A stretch of DNA of 64,000 nucleotides from Nonomuraea coxensis DSM 45129 (GTDB taxonomy: Bacteria > Actinomycetota > Actinomycetes > Streptosporangiales > Streptosporangiaceae). Position numbers and translations under genes: made by a program. Numbering within the stretch: the stretch's first letter is position 1; every line of letters starts with the position of its first letter. Location of the stretch: the NCBI RefSeq assembly GCF_019397265.1, contig NZ_CP068985.1, positions 9,009,955 through 9,073,954 of the forward strand, in the 5' to 3' direction. Below are positions 16,441 through 25,200 of the stretch, in pieces. The notes beneath the pieces were generated by a model. The model saw nothing but the letters and a program-made list of their open reading frames with translations. It did no database searches and was not told the DNA's origin.

Positions 16441-17427
16441 CTAGTCCATCGAGTTGGAGAGGCCGCGGCTTGTCATCTCGTCGAGAAGGCTGTTGAGGAG
16501 GTCTACTCGGCGTTCGGTGTAGTCGGCGATCGCGATGAGGACCATGCTCAGGTCCAGATCGGGTACTCGGGCATGGAGGGCGCGCAGGCCTTGCCAGCCT
16601 CCTCCGTGGCGATAGACGCGATAGCCGGCGTGCGATCGGACGCCGATGCCCCAGGCGTAATCGATGGGTGTTCCGTCATCCAGGCGTCCGGGGGTCTGGA
16701 TGAGTGCCGAGATGCCGAGTTCGTCGGCGTTGAGGGCCTGGCCCCATCGCAGCAGATCGGTGGCGGTGCTCCAGACCCCTCCGTCACCCAGGGACAGCGG
16801 AGCGGGATGAGGGGAGACGAGCGGGGCGGCGCCGGCCGGTGCGGGATCGGGTCCCGTCCAGTAACGGGTATTGACCATCGCCAGCGGCGTGAAGAGCCGG
16901 CTCCGGGCAAAGTCGGGCAGCGGCTTGCCGAGCGCTCGTTCCACCACGGCGGCAAGACAGACATATCCGGCGTTGGAGTAGGCGTGCTCAGCGCCCGGCT
17001 GGCGATCCAACGCTGGGAACTGGGCAAGAGCCTGGATGATGCCCTGTGTGGTTCGGTCGGCGTCCCGACCCATGAGGGCTTCGATTTTGGCGTCGGCCGG
17101 CATGCCTGCCGTGTGATGGACGAGGTGCCGAAGTCGGACAGCGTCCGCCCACGCGGGTAGCTGGGGTAGCCAGCGCGACAAGGCCGACTCCATGTCCAGC
17201 TCACCCTGTTGGGCGAGCTGCGCCGCGCAGGCAGCGGTCATCTGCTTCGACAACGAAGCCGCGTAGGCGAGCGTGGTCGCGCCCAGCGGCTCACCACCGA
17301 GTGTCAACCCCTGGGCCAGCAGGATGGGTGGCCGACCGCCGTGCTGCATCCCGACCACGATCGGTTCATCACGGCGGTAGCCGACTTCGTGGACAAGGGC
17401 GGCCATTCGTTGTTGCAGCTGAGACAC
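16441..17427 (-). CDS. serine hydrolase, beta-lactamase/class C PBP-like
   Basis: A 328-residue cytosolic-looking protein with no signal peptide. It has the serine beta-lactamase fold motifs: SLSK (nucleophile and Lys) near residue 58, YSN in EHAYSNAGYV near residue 149, and a C-terminal RHGGGWQG in place of the KTG-type box. Such proteins include esterases and peptidases. Codon use is looser than in its neighbours (more TTG, GAT and CGT). A small hairpin (AGCCCTC and its complement) lies 30 bases after the stop. A short coding remnant precedes it on the same strand. Confidence 0.82.
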   Translation of the reverse strand: MSQLQQRMAALVHEVGYRRDEPIVVGMQHGGRPPILLAQGLTLGGEPLGATTLAYAASLSKQMTAACAAQLAQQGELDMESALSRWLPQLPAWADAVRLRHLVHHTAGMPADAKIEALMGRDADRTTQGIIQALAQFPALDRQPGAEHAYSNAGYVCLAAVVERALGKPLPDFARSRLFTPLAMVNTRYWTGPDPAPAGAAPLVSPHPAPLSLGDGGVWSTATDLLRWGQALNADELGISALIQTPGRLDDGTPIDYAWGIGVRSHAGYRVYRHGGGWQGLRALHARVPDLDLSMVLIAIADYTERRVDLLNSLLDEMTSRGLSNSMD

Positions 17428-17440
17428 AGAAATGATCTTG

Positions 17441-17584
17441 TCAGACCAGGAGGCCCAGGGTTTCGGGCGCCTCCCAGGCCGTCAGTTGCCGCTCGGGGTC
17501 GGTTTCCTGGTGCGCGAACTGGTTGATCAGGTCGGCGAGGGCTTGCCGGTCCTGCGCGGACAGGTCCTGCAGGAGGGTAACCAC
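17441..17584 (-). pseudogene. short coding remnant (C-terminal fragment)
   Basis: An open frame of 47 codons from a GTG (VVTLLQDLSAQDRQALADL onward, ending TLGLLV) has protein-like composition and helical periodicity. It looks like the C-terminal tail of a larger protein, perhaps a regulator. There is an in-frame stop just upstream and no clear ribosome binding site. It ends 13 bases before the serine hydrolase gene. It could instead be a genuine tiny gene. Confidence 0.4.
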
Positions 17585-17631
17585 CAGCCATAGATGTCAC
17601 CGGTGTCAGTGCCGGGTCGTAGTCTGTCGCG

Positions 17632-18153
17632 ATGATCCGTGGTTGTGATGAGCAACGGGTATTGGATGCCGCCGTTGCCGATGCCGAGGTCGCGACTCTG
17701 GAGTTCGAGGGGGCGCGCGCGTGGCTGCAGACCGCCTTGACTGCTCCGATGGAGCCGTTGGGCGCCGAGGTGTGGGTCTTCGACCGCGCCGTGGAGCAGA
17801 TCGTGCTGGTCAGGCATCGCTGGCGGGCCTGGGTTCCGCCGGGTGGCCGGGTCGAGCCCGGCGAGACACCGCGCGAGGGCGCGGCTCGGGAACTGGCCGA
17901 GGAGACTGGGCTGCGTCCGCACCTGCTGAAGCGTCCCGCGGCCGTGGCGGTGCGATCGTTTCATCCGAACTTGCCGGTGACGCTCTCGCTGGCCTATGCC
18001 GCCATCGCCGACCCGGCACAGCCGCTGATGGCCGAGCATGGACAGCCAGTCGCTTGGATGCGACTTGACAAGGACTGGGATAGCTACTTCCCCGGAGATG
18101 CGGCCCGAATCCGACAGTACGCGACAACTCTGGCGGCAGATGCCGCCGGTTGA
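17632..18153 (+). CDS. Nudix hydrolase
   Basis: A 173-residue protein with a complete Nudix box, GX5EX7REUXEEXGU, in GGRVEPGETPREGAARELAEETGL at about residues 67-89, which binds Mg2+ and hydrolyses nucleoside diphosphate-linked substrates. A helical N-terminal extension of about 45 residues precedes the Nudix fold. The substrate cannot be deduced. It diverges from the remnant and serine hydrolase. The following 337 bases to the end of dnaB (18154-18490) contain no gene or repeat that I can support. Confidence 0.85.
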   Translation: MIRGCDEQRVLDAAVADAEVATLEFEGARAWLQTALTAPMEPLGAEVWVFDRAVEQIVLVRHRWRAWVPPGGRVEPGETPREGAARELAEETGLRPHLLKRPAAVAVRSFHPNLPVTLSLAYAAIADPAQPLMAEHGQPVAWMRLDKDWDSYFPGDAARIRQYATTLAADAAG

Positions 18154-18490
18154 GCACCGGTCATCGCGATGGAACCAGCGCCTGTCGCTGATAGACATCG
18201 GTTCCCGGCGGCCTTAAAACGCAAGTAACCTCGGTGAGCGCTTCGGCGACTGGTCCGGTCGACCCTTTGCCATGGACACGCCGCTTCAACTCTGCATCTG
18301 CGAGTCCGCGTGATCGAAGGCGAGAGCACAGTCTCGGTCAAGCAAACCTCGCCCTGGCGAACGACACGCGTGCCGCACCGTCGACAGGCACTTCCACAGC
18401 CCGCGTCGTACCGGGGGTGCCGGCAACGAAGCTGCCATCGTGGCAAGAGCCGACACTGCGCATTGAATCGCGGGTTCTACATCACAACCC

Positions 18491-21400
18491 TCAGTGCTGG
18501 GCCATGTCCACGAACCGGCTGTAGTGGCCCTGGAACGCCACCGTGACCGTCGCTGTCGGGCCGTTACGGTGCTTGGCCACGATCAGGTCGGCCTCGCCCG
18601 CCCGCGGCGACTCCCGCTCGTAGGCGTCCTCACGGTGCAACAGGATGACCATGTCGGCGTCCTGCTCGATGGAGTTGTGGACGCTGATCCCGTCGGCCAC
18701 GAAGTTGTGGGTGCCGAGGACGGTGGCGTCGTACACCGGCTGTTCGCCGAGGCTCTCGACGGAGGCGACCTCGTCCCAGAAGACGTCGTTCGTGGCCAGC
18801 AGTTCGAGGTCGGCGTCGTCGAGGATCGTGGAGATGCGGCGCAGGCGCTCCGGGCTCGGAGCGGGCTTCGCGCCGGCCCCCACCGCCAGCGAGTCGCCGA
18901 CGCGCTCCCACACCTCACGCGGTATGGCGCCGCCACCGCCCACGATCCGCCGGAGGGCGGCGGCGCACCGCCCGGCCCGCTCGCCGGGCACGCCGATCTC
19001 GTCGAGGAACCGGAGCTGGCTCTCGGCGCCGGTGACCAGCAGCCGGTGCCCGCCCTTCCCCGCGTCCTCGATCCGGGTCATCACGTTGAACCGCAGCAGC
19101 AGCCGCGCGACGTCGTCGACCAGGCGGCGGCTCCTGGAGGCGCAGGCGACGCGCGCCTCGCCCAGCTCGTCGTCCCAACCGACGTGACCGCGGCTCGCCC
19201 ACAGCCGGCGCAGGAAGAGCGCGATCTGCCGTTTGGAGAGGGAGAAGACCCCCTCGGGGACGGACGTGCCGTCACCGATCGCGTGCCCGAGAAGGGCCAC
19301 CTGCTCGTCCGGCCATTCCTGAAGGCCCCGGGGCGCGGGCACGTGCCGCGGCGCGGCCACGCGCGCCCCGGCGGCGAGCTCGTCCAGCGGGCGCCAGCCG
19401 TCGAGGGTCATGAAGGGGTGGTTGGCCGTCGCCTTGACCTCCCTGCCGGACCTGAGCCGCAGCAGGAAGACCTCCTTCGTGCCGCTGGGAAACACGTGCG
19501 TCATGGTGCGCGGGACGAGCCGCAGCTTCTCGTCCAGGGACCACACCGGGACGTCGCGCGCGCCGGACTCCAGCAGCTCGCCCAGCGACACCTCCGCCCC
19601 CGTGTCCGCGCGCAGCACGCGGGTGTCGGCGGTGAGGCAGCCGGACTCGCGCAGGTCGCTCACCTGGGGGCGCTTGTCGGTGCGCTGCTCGGGGCCACGG
19701 TTGAGCTGGGAGATCGCGATGACCGGCACCTCCAGCTCCTTGGCCAGGAGCTTGATGGCACGGGAGATCTCCGACACCTCGTTCTGGCGGCTCTCGGTCT
19801 TCTTCGGCGAGCTCATCAGCTGGAGGTAGTCGATGACGACGAACCTGAGGTCGTTGCGCTGTTTGAGCCGGCGGCACTTGGCCCGGATCTCCATCATGGA
19901 CATGTTGGGCGAGTCGTCGATGAACAGCGGCGCCTCGGCCACCTCGCTCATCCGCCGGGCCAGGCGGGTCCAGTCGTCGTCGCTCATCATGCCGGAGCGC
20001 ATGGCGTGCAGCCCGACCCGGGCCTCGGCGGACAGCAGTCGCATGGTGATCTCGTTGCGCGACATCTCCAGCGAGAAGATGACGGTGGTCATGCCATTCT
20101 TGATCGCCGCAGACCGGGCGAAATCCAGACCAAGGGTGCTGTTGTGCGTGGGGATGCAGGTGCGGCCGGCAAGGTACATGTGGTCGTCGTTGTCCACCTG
20201 GACACAGCGAACCGGCCTGCTCGCGATCTTGCGCACGTCCACGATGTAGCGGAGCCTGGCGCCGGGACGAGCTTCGCCGGTCTGCCGTAGGGCCTTGCGA
20301 GACAGGCGGAAGAGTTTGTCCGACGCCGTGAACTCGATCATGTGGAGCGTGGCGGAATCTGCGCTTCCCTCTCTGACCTGCCTGGTCCGCATGGTGGCCG
20401 TGTAGCCGAGGCTGAGGATCAGTTCGTGGACGTCGGCGGCCAGCCGGCGGTTGGTCACGGCGAACTGGATCCGGCCTCCGGCGTTGACTTGACCGTCCGA
20501 ATCAAGCAGCCCGGCCAGCAGGGCGCGCCGCTGCCCCTCCGAAGCACGAAGGTAGGCGGGGGGAATGTGCTTGTCGTGCAGCACGCCCAGAGCACGGAGG
20601 ATGCCCTGCACGCCCACCCGCGTGACGCACAGGCCTTCGGCTTCAAGGTTGGCGATGATCTCCGGATCGGCCGTGCTGACGCGGGCGCTCGCGCCGTGGC
20701 CGTCGCCCAGGCAGATGCCGAGCGCGTACGGCGCCAGCGGCAGTTCGCGCTCGTCGAGGTCGAACGGCGCGGTCACCGCCACCGCATGGTTCGGCCGCCC
20801 ATCGGTGGTGCGCAGGGTGGCGGCGATCTCCTCGGTGGTGACCGTCTCGCGGGACACCCCCGTGATGGCGGCGTTCTCGGGCGTGGTGACCCTGGCATGC
20901 AGGGCGGCGAAGAGGTCCACCGCCCGGTAGGCGGGAGTGCGCCACTCACGGCCGCGCGATGCGCCGCCGACGGCGGCGACCACTTCGCCCGCCGTGCCCA
21001 CCTGCCCTTGCACGACGTGCAGGACATGGCGGAACTCCTCCCCCACGAGCTGAAGCGCCTCCTGATGCGTGACCAGCCTCTCCTGGTCGCCGAGCGCGGC
21101 CTCGTAGGCGATCCTGACCTTCTCGACGGCCTCCGGGGCCCAGTGGTAGGCAGGGCCACTCCGGCGGTGCTTGCGTGCGGCACGGGTGAGGGTGCGCCAC
21201 TGATGCCGGGCATCCGCGACGATCACGGTGCCGTCGCTGAACTCCACCTCGTAGCAGGGACGGTCGTGCATCACCTCGGTGGCCGCCACGATCCTGGTTG
21301 GCCTGCCGTCCGCACCGATCAGCCGGTCACCCACCTTGACGTCACCCATGGTCGTCCATCCGTCGGGCGTGGGCAGCGGCGTGTCGAGCGCCAGAGCCTT

Positions 21401-22069
21401 GCCGATCGCGGGGCGGGCGGCGACGACGATCATCTGGCCGGGGTGGAGGCCGTTGGTGAGCTGGTCGAGGTCGTGGAAGCCGGTCGGCACGCCGACCATC
21501 TGGCCGCCGCGGCTGCCGATGGCCTCCAGCTCGTCGAGGGCGCCGGGCATGATGTCGGCCAGGGGCGCGTAGTCCTCGGAGGTGCGGCGCTCGGTGACCT
21601 TGTAGATCTCGGCCTGGGCGCGGTCGACGAGGTCGTCGACCTCTTCGTTCTGGCCGCCGTAGCCGTAGGAGACGATGCGGGTGCCGGCCTCGATGAGGCG
21701 GCGGAGGATGGCCTGCTCGCGGACGATCTTGGCGTAGTAGCCGGCGTTGGCGGCCGTGGGGACGACGGCCGTGAGCGTGTGGAGGTAGGCGGCGCCGCCC
21801 ACGCGGGCCATCTCGCCGCGCTTCTGCAGCTCGTCGAAGACGGTGACGGCGTCGGCGGGCTCGCCGCGGCCGTAGAGGTCGGTGATGACCTCGTAGACCA
21901 TCTGGTGGGCGGGGCGGTAGAAGTCGTCGGCGCGGATGATCTCGACCACGTCGGCGATGGCGTCCTTGGACAGCAGCATGCCGCCGAGGACCGACTGCTC
22001 CGCCTCGATGTTGTGCGGCGGCGTGCGCTCGAAACCGGGCCCCGCCGGGACCTCTTCGTCAATGCTCAC
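18491..22069 (-). CDS. dnaB: replicative DNA helicase DnaB with two inteins
   Basis: The precursor is 1192 residues. The exteins are residues 1-224, 644-810 and 1133-1192, which join to a 451-residue DnaB of normal length. Extein 1 holds the N-terminal primase-interacting domain (NIEAEQSVLGGMLLSKDAI) and runs up to Walker A (ARPAIGK). Extein 2 continues STLGLDFARS with Walker B FVVIDYLQLM and ends SDLRESG. Extein 3 is SIEQDADMVILLHRE. Intein 1 splits Walker A and intein 2 splits the SDLRESG-SIEQD motif, so helicase activity depends on both splicing events. The GTG at 22069 gives the conserved N terminus. DnaA-box-like sequences lie upstream. Confidence 0.95.
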   Translation of the reverse strand: MSIDEEVPAGPGFERTPPHNIEAEQSVLGGMLLSKDAIADVVEIIRADDFYRPAHQMVYEVITDLYGRGEPADAVTVFDELQKRGEMARVGGAAYLHTLTAVVPTAANAGYYAKIVREQAILRRLIEAGTRIVSYGYGGQNEEVDDLVDRAQAEIYKVTERRTSEDYAPLADIMPGALDELEAIGSRGGQMVGVPTGFHDLDQLTNGLHPGQMIVVAARPAIGKALALDTPLPTPDGWTTMGDVKVGDRLIGADGRPTRIVAATEVMHDRPCYEVEFSDGTVIVADARHQWRTLTRAARKHRRSGPAYHWAPEAVEKVRIAYEAALGDQERLVTHQEALQLVGEEFRHVLHVVQGQVGTAGEVVAAVGGASRGREWRTPAYRAVDLFAALHARVTTPENAAITGVSRETVTTEEIAATLRTTDGRPNHAVAVTAPFDLDERELPLAPYALGICLGDGHGASARVSTADPEIIANLEAEGLCVTRVGVQGILRALGVLHDKHIPPAYLRASEGQRRALLAGLLDSDGQVNAGGRIQFAVTNRRLAADVHELILSLGYTATMRTRQVREGSADSATLHMIEFTASDKLFRLSRKALRQTGEARPGARLRYIVDVRKIASRPVRCVQVDNDDHMYLAGRTCIPTHNSTLGLDFARSAAIKNGMTTVIFSLEMSRNEITMRLLSAEARVGLHAMRSGMMSDDDWTRLARRMSEVAEAPLFIDDSPNMSMMEIRAKCRRLKQRNDLRFVVIDYLQLMSSPKKTESRQNEVSEISRAIKLLAKELEVPVIAISQLNRGPEQRTDKRPQVSDLRESGCLTADTRVLRADTGAEVSLGELLESGARDVPVWSLDEKLRLVPRTMTHVFPSGTKEVFLLRLRSGREVKATANHPFMTLDGWRPLDELAAGARVAAPRHVPAPRGLQEWPDEQVALLGHAIGDGTSVPEGVFSLSKRQIALFLRRLWASRGHVGWDDELGEARVACASRSRRLVDDVARLLLRFNVMTRIEDAGKGGHRLLVTGAESQLRFLDEIGVPGERAGRCAAALRRIVGGGGAIPREVWERVGDSLAVGAGAKPAPSPERLRRISTILDDADLELLATNDVFWDEVASVESLGEQPVYDATVLGTHNFVADGISVHNSIEQDADMVILLHREDAYERESPRAGEADLIVAKHRNGPTATVTVAFQGHYSRFVDMAQH
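18674..19639 (-). other. DnaB intein 2: class 1 intein with decayed endonuclease
   Basis: A 322-residue intein inserted in SDLRESG-SIEQD. Splicing residues look complete: C1 (CLTADTRVL), block B TANH with T71 and H74, and block G ISVHN followed by Ser. The endonuclease looks degenerate. Block C (LLGHAIGDG, D123) is followed after only about 27 residues by the block E segment, where the family sequence LWATDG, as I recall it, reads LWASRG. The second catalytic Asp is therefore missing and most of the region between the two LAGLIDADG helices is gone. Confidence 0.85.
20141..21397 (-). other. DnaB intein 1: class 3 (Ala1) intein with LAGLIDADG endonuclease
   Basis: A 419-residue intein inserted after RPAIGK in the Walker A loop; the +1 extein residue is Ser. 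It starts with Ala (ALALDTPLPTPDGW), not Cys or Ser, and ends IPTHN. It carries the class 3 WCT triad: W67 in block B (ADARHQW), C398 in block F (VRCVQVD) and T417 in block G (PTHN). In that class the block F Cys starts splicing. The homing endonuclease appears intact: block C ICLGDGHG with D232 and block E LLAGLLDSDG with D301. It resembles the mycobacterial DnaB inteins. Confidence 0.9.
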
Positions 22070-22170
22070 CGCGCCCCCTCGAACAGCCTTGCAGGCGGTC
22101 GCACCACCCCCACTTGTAGCCGACCGGTCTGACAGTTTCCCGGACCTGGGGACCGGACGCCAACGTGGCC

Positions 22171-22299
22171 TGTGGACAACCCTGTGGTCAAGCTGTGTAC
22201 GACTGCCCCCAACATGTGAAATGCCTGTGGATGACGCCTGGGGATAACTTCTGGGGATTTCTGTCGATGGCGCTCTGACCTGCGGAAACACTGTCCACC
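22171..22299. promoter_or_regulatory. DnaA-box-like cluster in the dnaB/MATE divergent region
   Basis: The stretch holds TGTGGACAA at 22171-22179 (perfect complement of TTGTCCACA), TGTGGATGA at 22226-22234 (one mismatch) and CTGTCCACC at 22291-22299 (two mismatches). It is the only DNA between dnaB and the divergent MATE gene. DnaA control of dnaB is inference. Confidence 0.45.
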
Positions 22300-22355
22300 G
22301 GCTGTGGAGGAAAGAAAGTTGGCGCCGCATGTCGTGTAATGGGCATAATGGATGA

Positions 22356-23657
22356 ATGCCCATTACGTCCCGAGACAGGGAGATTCTCCGGCTGGCGGTC
22401 CCGGCGTTCGGCGCGCTGGTGGCCGAGCCGCTCTTCCTGCTCGCCGACTACGCCATCGTGGGCCACGGCCTCGGCACCACGGCGGTGGGCGCTCTGGGCG
22501 TGGCGGGCGCCGTCCTCGCGACGCTCATGAACCTGTGCGTCTTCCTCGCCTACGGCACCACGGCCTCCGTCGCCCGCCAGACCGGGGCGGGCCGGCACGA
22601 CCGGGCGATGCGCAGCGGCGTGGACGGCGTCTGGCTGGCCCTCGCCATCGGTGTGGTGCTGATCGCGGTCGTGTGGCCGCTCGCCCCGGCCGTGGTGAGC
22701 CTGTTCGGCGCGGACCCAGGGCAGTCCGCCGAGGCGGTGACGTACCTGCGGATCAGCCTGTTCGGCGCGCCGGGGATGCTGGTCGTGCTGGCCGGCACAG
22801 GCGTGCTGCGCGGGCTCCAGGACACGGTCACGCCCCTGGCCGTGGCCGTCGGCTCGTTCGCGCTCAACGCGGCGCTGAACGCCTGGTTCGTGCTGGGGCT
22901 CGGCTGGGGCATCGCCGGGTCGGCGTGGGGCACGGTGCTGGCGCAGACGCTCGGCGCGGCCGTCTACCTCGTCGTGGTGGCGCGGGGCGCGCGGCGGCTC
23001 GGCACCTCGCTCGTCCCGAACGTGGCGGGCGTCAGGCAGGCGGGGACGGCCGGGCTCGCCCTCCTCGTCCGCACCGTGTGCCTGCGCGTCGTGCTGGTGG
23101 CCGCCACGATGATCGCCACCAGGATGGGCCAGGCCGAGCTGGCCGCGTACGCCATCGCCACCCAGGTGTGGACGCTGCTCGCCTTCGCCCTCGACGCCAT
23201 CGCCATCGCGGGACAGGCCATCACCGGCCGCTCGCTCGGCGCCGGGGACGTCGCCGCCACCAGGGCGGCGACCCGGCGCATGGTCCAGTGGGGCCTCTGG
23301 TCGGGCGCGGTGCTCGGGCTGCTGGTGCTGGCCGCGCGCCCGCTCGTGCCCGGGCTGTTCGACGCCGATCCGCAGGTGACCGGGCTGCTGCTGGCGCTGC
23401 TGTGGCCGGTGGCGCTGTTCCAGCCGGTGTGCGGGATCGTGTTCGTGCTGGACGGGGTGCTCATCGGCGCGGGCGACCAGCGCTACCTGGCGTGGGCGGG
23501 GGTGTGGACGACGCTGGCGTACCTGCCCGCCGCCTTCCTCGCCGCCGGGCTCGGCGTGGTCGCGCTGTGGTGCGCGCTCGGGGTGTGGATGATCGCCCGG
23601 CTCGTCACCCTCACCCGGCGGGCGGCGGGCACCGCCTGGCTGGTGACCGGGGCGTAA
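22356..23657 (+). CDS. MATE-family efflux transporter (DinF-like)
   Basis: A 433-residue membrane protein with 12 predicted helices in two similar halves, as in the MATE/DinF family of Na+- or H+-driven drug exporters. The start (MPITSRDREILRLAVPAFGALVAEPLFLLADYAIVGHGLG) is the usual family N terminus, and YGTTASVARQTGAGR and FALNAALNAWFVLGLG are family segments. It diverges from dnaB across 286 bases that hold DnaA-box-like sequences. The substrate cannot be predicted. Confidence 0.9.
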   Translation: MPITSRDREILRLAVPAFGALVAEPLFLLADYAIVGHGLGTTAVGALGVAGAVLATLMNLCVFLAYGTTASVARQTGAGRHDRAMRSGVDGVWLALAIGVVLIAVVWPLAPAVVSLFGADPGQSAEAVTYLRISLFGAPGMLVVLAGTGVLRGLQDTVTPLAVAVGSFALNAALNAWFVLGLGWGIAGSAWGTVLAQTLGAAVYLVVVARGARRLGTSLVPNVAGVRQAGTAGLALLVRTVCLRVVLVAATMIATRMGQAELAAYAIATQVWTLLAFALDAIAIAGQAITGRSLGAGDVAATRAATRRMVQWGLWSGAVLGLLVLAARPLVPGLFDADPQVTGLLLALLWPVALFQPVCGIVFVLDGVLIGAGDQRYLAWAGVWTTLAYLPAAFLAAGLGVVALWCALGVWMIARLVTLTRRAAGTAWLVTGA

Positions 23658-23724
23658 TCGTCTCGTGCTTGCTGTTGTCCAAGTGGTGAGACAGAGTCGG
23701 AGCGTTCCCTGAGCGGGGTGTTCC

Positions 23725-25200
23725 TTGTCCAGTATCTTGCGACGACTGCCGCCCTCCGCGGCCACCGGGTTACGCACCGGCGCCCGGCACAGCCTGGCCG
23801 AGGTCTACCGGCCGGCCGACCTCGTCGTGCTCGGCCTCGGCGTGATGATCGGCGCCGGCATCTTCTCCGTGGCCGGACGGCAGGCCGCGACCGCGGCCGG
23901 GCCCGGCGTCATCCTCTCCTTCATGATCGCGGGCATCGCGTGCCTGCTGGCCTGCCTCTGCTACGCCGAGCTGTCGTCCACGATCCCGGCCTCGGGCAGC
24001 GCCTACACCTTCACCTACGTCATCTTCGGCGAGGTCTGGGCCTGGGTCATCGGCTGGGCGCTGATCCTGGAGCTGCAGCTCGCGGCCGCCGTCGTGGCCC
24101 GCGCGTGGGGCGAGATCGCGGTCGGCGCGCTGGCGAACGCCGGCGTCCGGCTCTCAGCCCCCGGCCTGGCCGCCGACCTGCTCGTCCTGGCGATCCTGGT
24201 GCCGCTCACCGGCGTGGTGGCGCTCAGCGCCAGGGTCGGGCTGCGCGCGCTGTGGGTCATGGTGGCGGCCAAGCTGCTGGCGATCGGCGCGGTCATCGTC
24301 GTGGGCCTGCCGCATGTGGACGCCCGCAACTTCGGCGACTTCCACGTCCCGCCGGAGACGCTCACGACCGCTCCCGCGACCGTGCTGGAGATCGTCGTGG
24401 GCGAGAGCCACGCCTTCGGCTGGTTCGGGATCTTCTCGGCGGCCTCGGCCATCGCCTTCGCCTACATCGGCTTCGACGTCGTGGCGACCGCGGCCGAGGA
24501 GACCGTGAACGCCCCTCGGGCGGTGCCGAAGGGCATGATCCGCAGCCTGGTCCTCGCCACCGTCGTGTACGTGGCGGTGGCGCTGGTCATGGTGGGCATG
24601 GTGTCGTACACGAAGATCTCGGTGGACGCGCCGCTGGCCAGCGCGTTCCGGGCGGCGGGCGAGGGCTGGATGGCGCACGTCATCGACGCCGGCGCGCTGC
24701 TCGGGCTGACCACCGTGATCCTGGTGCTGATCGTGGGGCAGACGCGGGTGCTGTTCTCGATGGCCCGCGACGGGCTCATCCCGCGCGGTCTCGCCGCGGT
24801 CAGCCGCCGCTACCACACGCCCTCGCGGGTGACCCTGGTGATCGGGGGCGTCGCGATCGTGCTGGCGGAGTTCGTGCCGGTGCTCACGCTGCAGGAGCTC
24901 GTCGTGCTGGGGACGCTGTTCGCCTTCGGGTTCGTGGCGGCCGGGGTGATCGTGATGCGGCGGCGCATGCCGCACCTGGAGCGCGGGTTCCGGGTGCCGC
25001 TGTCGCCGGTGGTGCCCGCGCTGTCGCTGGTGGCCACGTTCTGGCTCATGGTGAACCTGCGGCTGCTCACCTGGGTGTGGTTCGCGTTGTGGATGGCGTT
25101 CGGGCTGGCGGTCTACCTCGCCTATGGTCGCCGGCACAGCGTGCTCGCCCGCCCGGCCGCGCCGGTGCCCGTGCGCAGCGGCGGGCGGCACCGGCGCTAG
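23725..25200 (+). CDS. amino acid permease (APC superfamily)
   Basis: A 491-residue permease with 12 predicted helices. It shows the APC hallmark GLGVMIGAGIFSVAGRQAATAAGPGVILSFMIAG in helix 1, the amphipathic helix IGFDVVATAAEETVNAPRAVPKGMIRS typical of cationic amino acid transporters, and VLFSMARDGLIPRGLAAVS. It begins with TTG (family N terminus SLAEVYRPADLVVLGLG follows). Basic amino acids are the likely substrate class by similarity only. Its last four bases overlap the convergent amino-acid ABC ATPase gene. Confidence 0.9.
   Translation: MSSILRRLPPSAATGLRTGARHSLAEVYRPADLVVLGLGVMIGAGIFSVAGRQAATAAGPGVILSFMIAGIACLLACLCYAELSSTIPASGSAYTFTYVIFGEVWAWVIGWALILELQLAAAVVARAWGEIAVGALANAGVRLSAPGLAADLLVLAILVPLTGVVALSARVGLRALWVMVAAKLLAIGAVIVVGLPHVDARNFGDFHVPPETLTTAPATVLEIVVGESHAFGWFGIFSAASAIAFAYIGFDVVATAAEETVNAPRAVPKGMIRSLVLATVVYVAVALVMVGMVSYTKISVDAPLASAFRAAGEGWMAHVIDAGALLGLTTVILVLIVGQTRVLFSMARDGLIPRGLAAVSRRYHTPSRVTLVIGGVAIVLAEFVPVLTLQELVVLGTLFAFGFVAAGVIVMRRRMPHLERGFRVPLSPVVPALSLVATFWLMVNLRLLTWVWFALWMAFGLAVYLAYGRRHSVLARPAAPVPVRSGGRHRR

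Noticed and set aside
18154..18490. Frame with a CRRCGTRVVRQGEVC segment on the minus strand upstream of Nudix
   Set aside because: The cysteine spacing looks zinc-ribbon-like, but the frame overlaps the 3' end of the Nudix gene and has no start signal or recognisable domain.
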